Assembly (NCBI GenBank): GCA_023389105.1
Contig: JAEWEY010000007.1
Coordinates: forward strand, 44,468-108,467
Length of the DNA: 64,000 nt
Direction: 5' to 3'
DNA from: Pseudomonadota bacterium
GTDB taxonomy: Bacteria > Pseudomonadota > Alphaproteobacteria > Sphingomonadales > Sphingomonadaceae
The position numbers were made by a program, and so were the translations under genes. Within the stretch, counting starts at the first letter, position 1. The number at the start of each line of letters is the position of its first letter. Shown one piece after another: positions 32,057 through 40,517 of this stretch. Under the pieces are notes generated by a model that made no database searches, was not told the origin of the DNA, and saw only the letters and a program-made list of their open reading frames with translations.

Positions 32057-33294
32057 CACGCTGGTTATCGATTCCGCTGTGGAAGCGCGTCCTCGGCGGA
32101 CTGGTCCTCGGCCTGGCGCTCGCGCTCCTATGGCCATCGGCCGCGCCGATGATTGCCTTCATCGGCGACCTGTTCGTCCGCGCGATCCGCATGCTGGTCG
32201 CACCGATCGTGCTGGTGACGATCGCGGCGGGCATCACCTCGCTTGGCAACCCGAAGCGGCTTGGCGGGATCGGCGTCCGCACGATCGGCATGTTCGCCTT
32301 TACGACGGCGATCGCCGTGTCGGTCGGCATCGCGGTGGCGGCTCTCGTGCGGCCCGGGATCAGCGCGCCGCTCGGCACCGCCGCGCCGCGCGTGCTCGGC
32401 GCTCCGGTGACGCCCTACGACCAATTGATCGGCATCATCCCGCTCAACATCTTCGACGCGCTCGCTAAGGGCGACATGCTCGCGCTCATCTTCGTGGCCA
32501 TCCTGTTCGGCGTCGGGACGTTGCTGACGGGCGAAACCGGCAAGCCTTTCGCGAACCTGCTCCAGTCAGCTTCAGCAGTGCTATTCCGGGTGGTCGGCAT
32601 CGTGATGGAAGCGACCCCGTTCGGGGTGTTTGCGCTGACCGCCAATGCCGTCGCAGCCAATGGCACGTCGGTGTTCGTCCATGTCGGCTGGCTGGCGCTT
32701 GCCGTCCTGATCGGATCGCTGTTCCAGATCGTCGTCGTGCATAGCCTGATTTTGCGGCTGCTTGCGCGGTTGCCGGTGTTACCGTTTTCCCGGGGGATCA
32801 TCGATGCGCTGGTGGTCGCATTCTCGACCGCTTCGAGCTCGGCGACCCTGCCGGTCGCGATGCGTGTCGCCGACCGTAACCTCGGCATCAGCCGCCCCGT
32901 CTATTCGACCACGCTCCCGCTGGGCGCCAGCATCGGCAAGGACGGCACGGCCATGTACGTCGGCCTGCTCAGCATGTTCGGCCTGCAGGCGTTCGGCGTG
33001 CCGCTCACCCCCACGGTTTACGCGCTCGTCCTGCTGACGGGGGCGCTGGCGGCATTCGGGACCGCGCCCGTTCCCTCCGCGTCGTTGTTCATGCTGGCCG
33101 CCGTCATGTCTGCGGTCGGTGTTACGCCAGAGCAGACCGCCTTGATCGTTGGCTTCGTGCTGCCGTTCGACCGGCTGCTCGACATGACGCGCACTGTGCC
33201 CAGCGCCAGCGCCAATCTCACCGTCGCAACTACGGTCGCGCGATGGGAAGGTGAGCTGGACGAGGCGCGGTATCGCGCGGCCAATCAAGCTTAG
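32053..33294 (+). CDS. Dicarboxylate/amino acid:cation symporter (DAACS family)
   Basis: The 413-residue membrane protein has about eight helices and the two hairpin regions of glutamate transporters. The serine-rich hairpin reads FSTASSSATLP. The signature NMDGT is changed to GKDGT (in LGASIGKDGTAMY), and the last helix motif RTAVNVTG reads RTVPSASAN, so an Asn and other ions' ligands are replaced. It may use protons or bind cations differently. The TTG start overlaps the dgcA stop (TTGA). In the operon it should import D-glutamate or a similar acidic amino acid. Confidence 0.9.
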   Translation: MTRWLSIPLWKRVLGGLVLGLALALLWPSAAPMIAFIGDLFVRAIRMLVAPIVLVTIAAGITSLGNPKRLGGIGVRTIGMFAFTTAIAVSVGIAVAALVRPGISAPLGTAAPRVLGAPVTPYDQLIGIIPLNIFDALAKGDMLALIFVAILFGVGTLLTGETGKPFANLLQSASAVLFRVVGIVMEATPFGVFALTANAVAANGTSVFVHVGWLALAVLIGSLFQIVVVHSLILRLLARLPVLPFSRGIIDALVVAFSTASSSATLPVAMRVADRNLGISRPVYSTTLPLGASIGKDGTAMYVGLLSMFGLQAFGVPLTPTVYALVLLTGALAAFGTAPVPSASLFMLAAVMSAVGVTPEQTALIVGFVLPFDRLLDMTRTVPSASANLTVATTVARWEGELDEARYRAANQA

Positions 33295-33307
33295 GAGACC
33301 AACCATT

Positions 33308-34744
33308 ATGAAGCCGAGCCTAATTGCCGCTTTGCTCCTGTGCGCGTCGACACCGACATTGGCGGCGGAGACGCTTCAGCAGCGCGTCGAAGCGCGCTTG
33401 GCTCAGGCGGCGCCGGGCACGCGCTTCGGTTTCGTCGTCGCTGCGGATGACGGGCGTGAGCTGATCGCCATCGCGCCGGACGCGCGGTTCATTCCTGCCT
33501 CGAACACGAAGATGTTCACGACCGCCGCGGCCTTCGCCAACCTGCCGGGAATGGATCAGCCGGACACCACGGGTGGTGCAGCGGTGCGCCTCGACCGGAA
33601 CGACGTCAGGCTGATCGGGAACGGGGATGCGCGGCTTTCGAGCGCCGCGGATTGCGCCGTCGATTGCCTGGCGATGTTGGCGGACGCCGTGGCAGCCAAG
33701 ACTCGGCGCGTAAATGACGTGATTGGGGACGATACCACCTTTCCGGACCAGCGGTGGAGCCCGGGGATGAGCTGGAACAACATCTCGTCGTCGGATGGCA
33801 CCGGCATCTCCGCGCTCACGATCGACGACAATCGGATCAGTCTGACCGTCACGCCCGCGTCGGTCGGTTCTGCACCCACGTTTCAGTTGAGCCAGCCCTA
33901 CTACACCGTGCTGAATCAAGCCGTCACGGTCGCCACCGGCAAAACCGACCTGACGGTCGACCGTATGCCGGCCGACCGGACGCTGCGCCTGTTCGGGACC
34001 ATCGCGGCGGACGCCAAGCCGGAAATCATCGGCCTCGGCGTCGACGACCCGGCGCACTACGCCGCCTGGCGCCTGAAGGCCTTGCTGGAAGCGCGAGGCG
34101 TAAAGGTGAGGGGGGGTGTTCGTTCCGTGCACAGGCCGCTCGCCTTCGCTGACGATCCCGAGAAACGGGGCAACCTGCCGCCGACCCGTCCGGCCGCGGG
34201 CGAAGTGCTGGCAAAGCTCACGCCGCCCCCGCTCACGCAGGACATGACCACCATCAACAAGGTCAGCCAAAACCTTCATGCGGAGCTGACGCTGCGCCGC
34301 GTCGGGCTGGTTCGGGGCACGGGGTCAATCGAGGATGGACAGCAGGCGGTGCAGGCCATGCTGGCCAGTGCCGGAGTCCCGCGCACCGGGTTCGACTTTT
34401 CCGACGGCTCGGGGATGTCGAGCTACAATCGCGTGGCGCCGCGAGCGGCGGTGAAGTTTCTCCGCTGGGTGGCGGCGCAGCCCTGGGGTGCGACCTGGCG
34501 GGCGACGCTGCCCATCGCCGGCTATGACGGAACGCTCAAGAACCGCTTTCAGGGGTCGACATTGCAAGGCCGCCTGTTCGCCAAGACCGGCACCCTCAAC
34601 GCGACGCGCGCACTGTCGGGTTACATGATCACCAAAAGTGGGCGGACGCTGACCTTTTCGATGTTCGCCAACGACGAACCGTCCGGCACCAGCGCGCGGG
34701 AAACGATGGACGCGGCGCTAGAGATGGTCGCGAGCGAAAACTGA
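33308..34744 (+). CDS. dacB: PBP4-type D-alanyl-D-alanine carboxypeptidase/endopeptidase
   Basis: The 478-residue protein has a signal peptide (ending LAA) and the S13 peptidase fold. The active-site motifs are SxxK in PASNTKMF (Ser65, Lys68), SxN in DGSGMSSYN and KTG in LFAKTGTLN. The extra domain between SxxK and SxN is typical of PBP4/DacB. It cleaves D-Ala-D-Ala ends or peptide crosslinks of peptidoglycan in the periplasm. It directly follows the symporter, so release of muropeptides and D-glutamate use may be linked. AGGAG lies upstream of the ATG; the in-frame ATG at 33251 belongs to the symporter's 3' part. Confidence 0.93.
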   Translation: MKPSLIAALLLCASTPTLAAETLQQRVEARLAQAAPGTRFGFVVAADDGRELIAIAPDARFIPASNTKMFTTAAAFANLPGMDQPDTTGGAAVRLDRNDVRLIGNGDARLSSAADCAVDCLAMLADAVAAKTRRVNDVIGDDTTFPDQRWSPGMSWNNISSSDGTGISALTIDDNRISLTVTPASVGSAPTFQLSQPYYTVLNQAVTVATGKTDLTVDRMPADRTLRLFGTIAADAKPEIIGLGVDDPAHYAAWRLKALLEARGVKVRGGVRSVHRPLAFADDPEKRGNLPPTRPAAGEVLAKLTPPPLTQDMTTINKVSQNLHAELTLRRVGLVRGTGSIEDGQQAVQAMLASAGVPRTGFDFSDGSGMSSYNRVAPRAAVKFLRWVAAQPWGATWRATLPIAGYDGTLKNRFQGSTLQGRLFAKTGTLNATRALSGYMITKSGRTLTFSMFANDEPSGTSARETMDAALEMVASEN

Positions 34745-34861
34745 TGCGCCAAATCAACAATTATCGGAAGTTATAGGCGGCCCAAAAGAAACTATGGCGT
34801 GCGCTGGCGCGACTGTTACTTAATGCCGCTTTGGGGCCGTGGCTCAGGGGGACATTCTGCC

Positions 34862-37855
34862 ATGCGTACTTTGCAATTTCTTGACTCGTATCTTCGCTGC
34901 GGGACGGCGCTTGCTGCTTTGATGGCCGCGGGGGCGGCTCAAGCTCAGACGACGCAACCGGCCCCGACGCCGACGCCAAGCGACGTCGCGGCACCCCCAA
35001 CGGCCGAAGCGCAGGCCCCGACGCCGCCCAGCGAGAAGGATCAGATCGTCGTCACCGGCACCCGCGTCGTTCGCGACGGTTACCAGGCGCCGACGCCGCT
35101 GACGGTCGTTACCCGTGAAGACATCCAAAACACGGCGCCGACCAACAACATTGCCGACCTCGTCAACCAGCTGCCCGCGCTCGCCGGCTCGACCCGTCCG
35201 TCGAACTCACGGCTTGAGCTCAGCAGCGGCATCGGCGGCGTCAACACGCTGAACCTTCGCAACCTCGGCACCGTACGCACCCTCGTCCTGCTCGACGGCC
35301 GCCGCTCGGTCGGCTCGACGGTCCAGGGCCTGGTCGACGTCAACACCATTCCCCAGTTGCTCGTCGACCGCGTGGAAATTGTCACCGGCGGCGCTTCCGC
35401 CGCCTACGGTTCGGACGCCGTTGCCGGCGTCGTCAACTTCGTCCTCAACAAGAAGCTGACCGGCATCCGCGTCGAATCCGATATCGGCATCACCGACAAG
35501 GGCGACGGCCTGAACTACTCGACGAATGTCGCCGGCGGCTTCTCGTTCGGCGGCGGCCGTGGCCACATTCTGCTGGCCGGCGAATTTGCCCACAAAGACG
35601 GCATCTTCGAAGTTGACCGGGAGTGGAACCAGACCGGCTATGTTCGCATCCAGGACCCGGCCTGGACCTCGACCAGCACTACCCCGCAGTTCCTGATCCG
35701 CCGTCAGGTCGGCGCCGCCAACTCCACGCCGGGCGGTCTGATCACCGGATCGGCCGGGGGCACCGCAAACCGTCTGCGGGGCATTTATTTCGGCCCCGGA
35801 GGCGCGATCAATCAGTACAATTATGGCGCGCTTACCTTCCCGTCGCCGACGGGCGCGTCGGCGCCGTCGCTGACGCAAGGCGGCGACTGGCGGGTCAACG
35901 ATTCCGGGCGCCGCATCGGCCTGGATCCGAAGGACGAGCGGCGCGGCGGTTTTGCGCGCGCGAGCTTTGAGGTCGCCGACAACGTGAACCTATGGGCCGA
36001 AGGCTCGTACAATTGGCAGAACGTCCGCTTCAACGCCGGACCGAACCTGATGACGGGCCTTACGCTGAACGCGACCGGCTGCGGCACGGCAGCGAGCGCG
36101 GCGACGGCTCCGGCAACCTGCAACGCCTTCCTCTACAACGCACTCGGACCGGCGCGTCTGGCCGGCATTACCAGCGTGACGCTGGCGACGACGGCAGCGG
36201 ACCTGCCGTACCGCGTTACCGACAACACTCGTAAGGTGATGCGTCTCGCCGCGGGCATGGACGGCACCTTCGACCTGTTCGGCAAAGCCGCGCACTGGGA
36301 CTTCTACGGCCAGTATGGCCGGGCAAAGCTGCATGAGCAGCTACGCAACATTCAGCAGACCCAGTTCCGCGCCAATGCGCTGAACGCCGTCTTCACCAAT
36401 GGTGGCACCTCGATCGCTTGCGCCGTCAACGCGGACGCCAGCACCGCGAACGACGATCCGGCCTGCGTTCCGCTGAACCTGCTCGGTCTCGGCGTCGCCA
36501 ATGCGGCGGCGATCGATTACGTTCTCGGCGATCCTTATCGCAACGAGACACTCGAACAGACAGTGTTCGGCGCCAACTTGTCGCTGACGCCTTTCCGCAC
36601 CTGGGCCGGCGATGTCAGCGTCGCGGTCGGTGCGGAATATCGCAAAGAGAAGGTCCACGGCTTCGTCCCGACCGAGTTTCAGCCGACGGTTGCCAATGGC
36701 GTCACCACGACACGATGGTCGGTCGGCAACTATCTGCCCACCAACGGCAGCTACAACGTCAAGGAAGCCTATCTCGAAACCGTCGTACCGCTCGGTTTCG
36801 GGCTAGAATTCAACGGCGCGGTCCGCGCAACGGATTATTCGACGTCGGGCTATGTCACGACCTGGAAGCTTGGCGCAACCTGGCAACCGATCGACGACAT
36901 CCGCTTCCGCGTCACCCGTTCGCGCGACATCCGGGCGCCAAACCTCAACGAGCTCTATCAGGGCGGCACGCAGAATACCGACACCGTCCGCAACCCGTTC
37001 TTCCCGGGCGTCGGCCCCGGTAGTGCAACCTATCCGAACAGCTTGCCATATCTTGGCACGGTTACCGGCAACACCAACCTGAAGCCGGAAAAGGCTGATC
37101 AGTGGAACATCGGCGCGGTCGTTTCGCCGCGTTTCATTCCGGGCTTTACGGCGTCGATCGATTATTACCGGATCAACCTGAAGAACGCGATCGACGTCCT
37201 GAGCGCACAGGAGATCATCAACCGCTGCTTCGACGGCAACCAGCAAACCTGCGCCGCGATCCTGCCCGACCCGAGCACGCCGGGCCGCGTCCTGATCAGC
37301 CGCTCGCCGTTCAACTTCGTCAGCATCCTGTCGCGCGGGATCGACTTCGACGCCGCCTATCGCCGCAAGATCGGTCCGGGCGCCTTCACGCTGCGCGGCG
37401 TTGCGACCCGCAACATCGACAACATCGTGAATACGGGCGTCGCCGGCGCGGTCGTCGTCAACACGGCCGGCGCGACAAGCCTGCCCAAGTGGTTCTTCCG
37501 CGCCAGCGCCAATTACGACACCCCGTCTTATTCGGTGACGGTGGTTGGCCGCGGCGTCAGCTCGAGCGTCTACGATAAGGCGGCGATCGAGTGCACGACG
37601 AACTGCCCGCTATCGACCACCTCGCACCCGACCTATGACGACCTGCACATTTCGGGCTCGTTCTACGTCGACCTGAACCTCACCAAGAAGTTCAACGTCA
37701 TGGGCCGCGGGGACGGCGAGTTCTTCGTCAACGTTACCAATGTGTTCGACCGCTGGCCGATTCTGCTACCGGAGACGGGCCTCGCCGCGAACACGACGTA
37801 CAGCGACTTGCTGGGCCGCGCCTACCGCGCCGGCATCCGGCTCAAGTTCCGCTAA
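34862..37855 (+). CDS. TonB-dependent outer membrane receptor
   Basis: The 997-residue protein has a signal peptide (ends AGAAQAQ), a Pro-rich linker, a TonB box-like region and plug domain (DQIVVTGTRVVRDGYQAP, TVVTREDIQNTAPTNNIADL, LDGRRSVGST, GGASAAYGSDAVAGVVNF) and a large 22-strand barrel ending in Phe-Arg (RAGIRLKFR). The group resembles sphingomonad receptors of the oar/peptide or carbohydrate type, but the ligand is unknown. An AGGGGG lies before the ATG at 34862. It follows dacB after about 120 bases with no evident terminator; a link with uptake of cell-wall fragments is possible but only by position. Confidence 0.95.
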   Translation: MRTLQFLDSYLRCGTALAALMAAGAAQAQTTQPAPTPTPSDVAAPPTAEAQAPTPPSEKDQIVVTGTRVVRDGYQAPTPLTVVTREDIQNTAPTNNIADLVNQLPALAGSTRPSNSRLELSSGIGGVNTLNLRNLGTVRTLVLLDGRRSVGSTVQGLVDVNTIPQLLVDRVEIVTGGASAAYGSDAVAGVVNFVLNKKLTGIRVESDIGITDKGDGLNYSTNVAGGFSFGGGRGHILLAGEFAHKDGIFEVDREWNQTGYVRIQDPAWTSTSTTPQFLIRRQVGAANSTPGGLITGSAGGTANRLRGIYFGPGGAINQYNYGALTFPSPTGASAPSLTQGGDWRVNDSGRRIGLDPKDERRGGFARASFEVADNVNLWAEGSYNWQNVRFNAGPNLMTGLTLNATGCGTAASAATAPATCNAFLYNALGPARLAGITSVTLATTAADLPYRVTDNTRKVMRLAAGMDGTFDLFGKAAHWDFYGQYGRAKLHEQLRNIQQTQFRANALNAVFTNGGTSIACAVNADASTANDDPACVPLNLLGLGVANAAAIDYVLGDPYRNETLEQTVFGANLSLTPFRTWAGDVSVAVGAEYRKEKVHGFVPTEFQPTVANGVTTTRWSVGNYLPTNGSYNVKEAYLETVVPLGFGLEFNGAVRATDYSTSGYVTTWKLGATWQPIDDIRFRVTRSRDIRAPNLNELYQGGTQNTDTVRNPFFPGVGPGSATYPNSLPYLGTVTGNTNLKPEKADQWNIGAVVSPRFIPGFTASIDYYRINLKNAIDVLSAQEIINRCFDGNQQTCAAILPDPSTPGRVLISRSPFNFVSILSRGIDFDAAYRRKIGPGAFTLRGVATRNIDNIVNTGVAGAVVVNTAGATSLPKWFFRASANYDTPSYSVTVVGRGVSSSVYDKAAIECTTNCPLSTTSHPTYDDLHISGSFYVDLNLTKKFNVMGRGDGEFFVNVTNVFDRWPILLPETGLAANTTYSDLLGRAYRAGIRLKFR

Positions 37856-37880
37856 GCTTCTTCAGCCAGCCAGCGGCCGC

Positions 37881-38423
37881 CTAGCCGATCGTTTCGACGG
37901 TCAGGCGGTCGTTGGTGAAGACGCAGACTTCGGCGGCGATCGCCATCGCCCGCCGCGCCAGCACTTCGGGATCCTGCTCGTAGTCCGTCAGCGCCCGCGC
38001 TGCAGCCAGCGCGTAATTGCCGCCGGAGCCGATTGCCGCGATGCCGCCTTCGGGCTCCAGCACGTCGCCGTTGCCGGTCAGGATCAGCATCACGTCCTTG
38101 TCGGCGACGATCATCAGCGCCTCCAGGTTCCGCAGGTACTTGTCGGTCCGCCAGTCCTTGGCGAGCTCGACCGACGCACGCATCAGTTGCCCGTTATATT
38201 GCTCCAGCTTGCGTTCGAGGCGCTCGAACAGGGTGAAGGCATCCGCGGTCGCGCCGGCAAAGCCGCCGATCACCTCGCCCTTGTCGCCGATGCGCCGCAC
38301 CTTCTTGGCGTTCGGCTTCATCACCGTATTGCCCATCGATACCTGACCGTCGCCGGCGATGACGGTCTTGCCGTCCTTCTTGACGCCCAGGATCGTGGTT
38401 CCGTGCCAGCTTTCCAAACTCAT
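37881..38423 (-). CDS. hslV: ATP-dependent protease subunit HslV
   Basis: HslV is the Thr protease ring of the HslUV (ClpQY) machine. The 180-residue protein begins MSLESWHGTTILGVKKDG; cleavage before Thr9 would expose the catalytic Thr. VIAGDGQVSMGNTVMK, GGFAGATADAFTLFERLE, KDWRTDKYLR and AIGSGGNYALAAARAL are family blocks. No hslU is adjacent: downstream lies the end of the convergent TonB receptor gene and upstream a TMEM175-like gene. HslU must be elsewhere if the machine works. Confidence 0.96.
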   Translation of the reverse strand: MSLESWHGTTILGVKKDGKTVIAGDGQVSMGNTVMKPNAKKVRRIGDKGEVIGGFAGATADAFTLFERLERKLEQYNGQLMRASVELAKDWRTDKYLRNLEALMIVADKDVMLILTGNGDVLEPEGGIAAIGSGGNYALAAARALTDYEQDPEVLARRAMAIAAEVCVFTNDRLTVETIG

Positions 38424-38453
38424 CTCCTTTGCCGGAGAGGTGGGAAGCGCGGC

Positions 38454-39029
38454 CTATTGCTGCAAGCGTCGCTCGAAGCGGCGGTCGGGGACCAGCCAGA
38501 GCAGGGCGATGCCGACATAGATGGCGATCGAGATAAATGGCGAGACGAATGCCAGTGGCACCGAGGCGAGATAGCCCGAGAAGCTGATCCACTCTTTTCC
38601 GCGGCCCCCGACTGCGGATTTGACGCTTGAGCCGTCGCCCTCCGCGGCGATCAATGCACGTTCGAGCAGCACGTAACAGACCGAAGCGCCGACCAGCACC
38701 AGCCCGAAGGATGCAACCGGCCAGGCGGTCGGCCCCGCTTCGTCGATCCAGCGGATCATCAGCGGGAACAGGGTTAGGCAGAACAGCAGTGCGTGGTTGG
38801 CCCACAACACCGAACCGGTCACCTTCCGCGCCGACTGCATCATGTGATGGTGGTTGTTCCAGTAGATAGCGACGTAAATGAAAGCGAGCAGGTAGGCCGC
38901 GAGAAGCGGAAGGATGTGCAAGACCGCCTGCATCGTCGGCTCTTCCGGAAATTTCAGCTCCAGCACCATGATCGTCAGGACAATGGCGACAACGCCATCG
39001 GTGAGCGCGTTCAATCGATCCGGTTTCAT
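38454..39029 (-). CDS. TMEM175-family potassium channel-like membrane protein (DUF1211)
   Basis: The 191-residue protein has six hydrophobic helices. The N-terminal RLNALTDGVVAIVLTIMVLEL corresponds to the RxxxFSD motif of bacterial TMEM175 channels, here with Leu and Thr in the FS position. Other blocks are YWNNHHHMM, NHALLFCLTLFPL and VCYVLLERAL. Such bacterial proteins conduct potassium leak currents. The ATG at 39029 is preceded by GAGGGCAGG and fits the family; the upstream ATG at 39083 overlaps the Rz-like gene. Confidence 0.87.
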   Translation of the reverse strand: MKPDRLNALTDGVVAIVLTIMVLELKFPEEPTMQAVLHILPLLAAYLLAFIYVAIYWNNHHHMMQSARKVTGSVLWANHALLFCLTLFPLMIRWIDEAGPTAWPVASFGLVLVGASVCYVLLERALIAAEGDGSSVKSAVGGRGKEWISFSGYLASVPLAFVSPFISIAIYVGIALLWLVPDRRFERRLQQ

Positions 39030-39048
39030 CCTGCCCTCACTGTTGTCC

Positions 39049-39594
39049 TCAACGATTGGTCGCCGCAGGGGCATTGTTGTCAACCTTGGCCTGAGCGCGG
39101 ACCCATTTGATCAGCTCGTCGAGCTGAATCGCCTGCTCGGTCGCGGTCAGTGCGTCGGAGTAAGGAAGTCGGTCTTCGCCGGGGCTTTGAGCAGCGCTTC
39201 CGGCGCGGTCGGGAAGGCTGGGCACTGATGCTCCTCCGCCAGCACCGAAATCGGCTGCGGCTTGGGCCCTGAGGCGCAGGCGTTCAGCATTAGCGCGAGC
39301 AGTGGCAAGGCGGGCTTCGTAGTCATCTGTGGTCCTTTCAGTGATGGCGCGTTGCTCGGCGACGACGCGGGCCGCGTTGGCCCGGTCGGCCGCGCGGGCG
39401 AGTTCCGCCGCCGCCCGGGCATCGGCGACGGTCATGGCCAGGCTTGCCTGTTCGTCGCGGTAGAGCCTTTCGAAGTCCGCGCTGCTGTCGCGCCAGTGGC
39501 GCGTCTGGACGATCTGCACCGCCAGCAGCGCGGCGAGGCAGATCGTAGCGGCCACACCTGCGACGCCTTGCCAATTGAGGAAGCGAAGGATCAT
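39049..39594 (-). CDS. Rz-like inner-membrane spanin subunit
   Basis: The 181-residue protein has one N-terminal membrane helix (about residues 11-30, VAGVAATICLAALLAVQIV) and then a long Ala/Arg/Glu-rich helix with coiled-coil character (residues 32-115), then a low-complexity tail and a second helix near the end (LTATEQAIQLDELIKWV). This is the layout of a phage i-spanin (type II membrane, periplasmic coiled coil). A complete lipoprotein gene is nested in its +1 frame, as in lambda Rz/Rz1. Its ATG overlaps the stop of the holin-like gene as ATGA. It probably spans the periplasm to fuse inner and outer membranes in lysis. Confidence 0.75.
   Translation of the reverse strand: MILRFLNWQGVAGVAATICLAALLAVQIVQTRHWRDSSADFERLYRDEQASLAMTVADARAAAELARAADRANAARVVAEQRAITERTTDDYEARLATARANAERLRLRAQAAADFGAGGGASVPSLPDRAGSAAQSPGEDRLPYSDALTATEQAIQLDELIKWVRAQAKVDNNAPAATNR
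39147..39326 (-). CDS. Rz1-like outer-membrane spanin lipoprotein nested in the Rz-like gene
   Basis: The 59-residue product starts MTTKPALPLLALMLNAC, with lipobox LNAC (lipidated Cys17). The mature 43-residue part is rich in Pro (GPKPQP, CPAFPTAP) and has a second Cys, as in o-spanins. It lies wholly within the Rz-like gene in the +1 frame, the same arrangement as lambda Rz1. A clear ribosome-binding site (AAAGGA) precedes the ATG, which random shadow frames would rarely have. Together with the i-spanin it would complete a two-component spanin. Confidence 0.72.
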   Translation of the reverse strand: MTTKPALPLLALMLNACASGPKPQPISVLAEEHQCPAFPTAPEALLKAPAKTDFLTPTH

Positions 39595-39890
39595 TGGCAA
39601 TCAGCCTCGATCGTCGCGCCGTCGCGGCCAGCAGCGACCTTGAAGCGGCCGACCGGTCCGCCGGCCAGCAGGCCGATGATCACCGCGATCATCGCAACGA
39701 TGAAGCCGCCCAGTGCCCAGCCGAAGATGATGACGATCGTATGCTCTTCGCTGGTGTTCCAGCCGCCCCACATCAGGAGTGCGATCATCAGACCCGACGC
39801 GGCGCCGCAGAATATTCCGCCCGCGGAGGCCAGCATTCCGTAGATGGTCCGCTGACCTTCGGCGAAGGTCATCGGTTGGGGAATTCGCAT
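39591..39890 (-). CDS. Holin-like two-helix membrane protein
   Basis: The 99-residue protein has two strong hydrophobic segments (MLASAGGIFCGAASGLMIALL, about residues 19-43, and IVIIFGWALGGFIVAMIAVI, about 52-75) separated by a short acidic loop (TSEEHT). A charged C-terminal tail follows (GRFKVAAGRDGATIEADCQ). Size, topology and position between endolysin and spanin genes point to a holin that lets the endolysin cross the membrane. Sequence alone does not prove it. AAGGG lies before the ATG at a distance of about ten bases. Confidence 0.68.
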   Translation of the reverse strand: MRIPQPMTFAEGQRTIYGMLASAGGIFCGAASGLMIALLMWGGWNTSEEHTIVIIFGWALGGFIVAMIAVIIGLLAGGPVGRFKVAAGRDGATIEADCQ

Positions 39891-39956
39891 GTGATTGTAC
39901 CCTTCAAATGAGTGAAAAGGGGGGCTCTACTTCCTCCACTTTGTGACCTTTGCCCG

Positions 39957-40517
39957 TCAGCCATCACCAATGCGGTTCGCCAGCCAGCCATAGAGGAACG
40001 CTTCGTTGGCTGGACGGCGCTCGGCGAGGCGGAGGTAGCGCTCGCCCTGGAGGGCTTCGAGGGCGCGCAGCAGCACCGTCTCGCCGATCCCCTTTGCGCG
40101 AACGGTGAGGAAACGATCGAGCGCTCCCAGCGTCGCCGCGCCGATACGGCCATCCGGCGTGAGGTCAGCATAATCTTTAGCACTGCGGTTCAGTGCAGTT
40201 AGCGCTCGCTGCAGGAAGGTCACCGCGACCGCCGGTCCCATGTTAACGCCCGTGTCGAACAATTCGTTGGCGATCCGAGCGCTGTGTTTTGCCACTTCGT
40301 CGAAGCGCGGGCGGAGCCAGTATAGACGACGGTAAATCGAGACAGCCGTGTCGCGGGGTAACTGCTTCATCGCGCCGGCGTAACCGTGGGCGCGCGCGAC
40401 CGCTTCGGTGATGCCGAAACAGGTCGGCCCGCCCCGGTCGGCGGGATGGTCGACATAGCCGCCTTCTCGTTCCAGGACGCCATCAATCAGCCGATCGAGT
40501 GCAACATCATTGGCCAT
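39957..40517 (-). CDS. GH108-family endolysin (N-acetylmuramidase with PG-binding domain)
   Basis: The 186-residue protein has the GH108 signature EREGGYVDHPADRGGPTCFG with the catalytic Glu18, then RRLYWLRP and FDTGVNMGPAVAVTFLQRAL. The C-terminal half (TPDGRIGAATLGAL) is a PG_binding_3 domain. It has no signal peptide, so a holin or similar pore is needed to reach the wall. GGAGGAGA before the ATG is a strong ribosome-binding site. It heads a cassette with the holin-like and spanin genes on the same strand. No capsid, tail or terminase genes are near it. GH108 proteins also occur as gene-transfer-agent endolysins in alphaproteobacteria. Confidence 0.92.
   Translation of the reverse strand: MANDVALDRLIDGVLEREGGYVDHPADRGGPTCFGITEAVARAHGYAGAMKQLPRDTAVSIYRRLYWLRPRFDEVAKHSARIANELFDTGVNMGPAVAVTFLQRALTALNRSAKDYADLTPDGRIGAATLGALDRFLTVRAKGIGETVLLRALEALQGERYLRLAERRPANEAFLYGWLANRIGDG

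Noticed and set aside
39869..40183. A 104-codon minus-strand frame overlapping the endolysin
   Set aside because: It is Ser/Arg-rich without membrane segments, has no fitting ribosome-binding site and overlaps the GH108 C-terminal domain.
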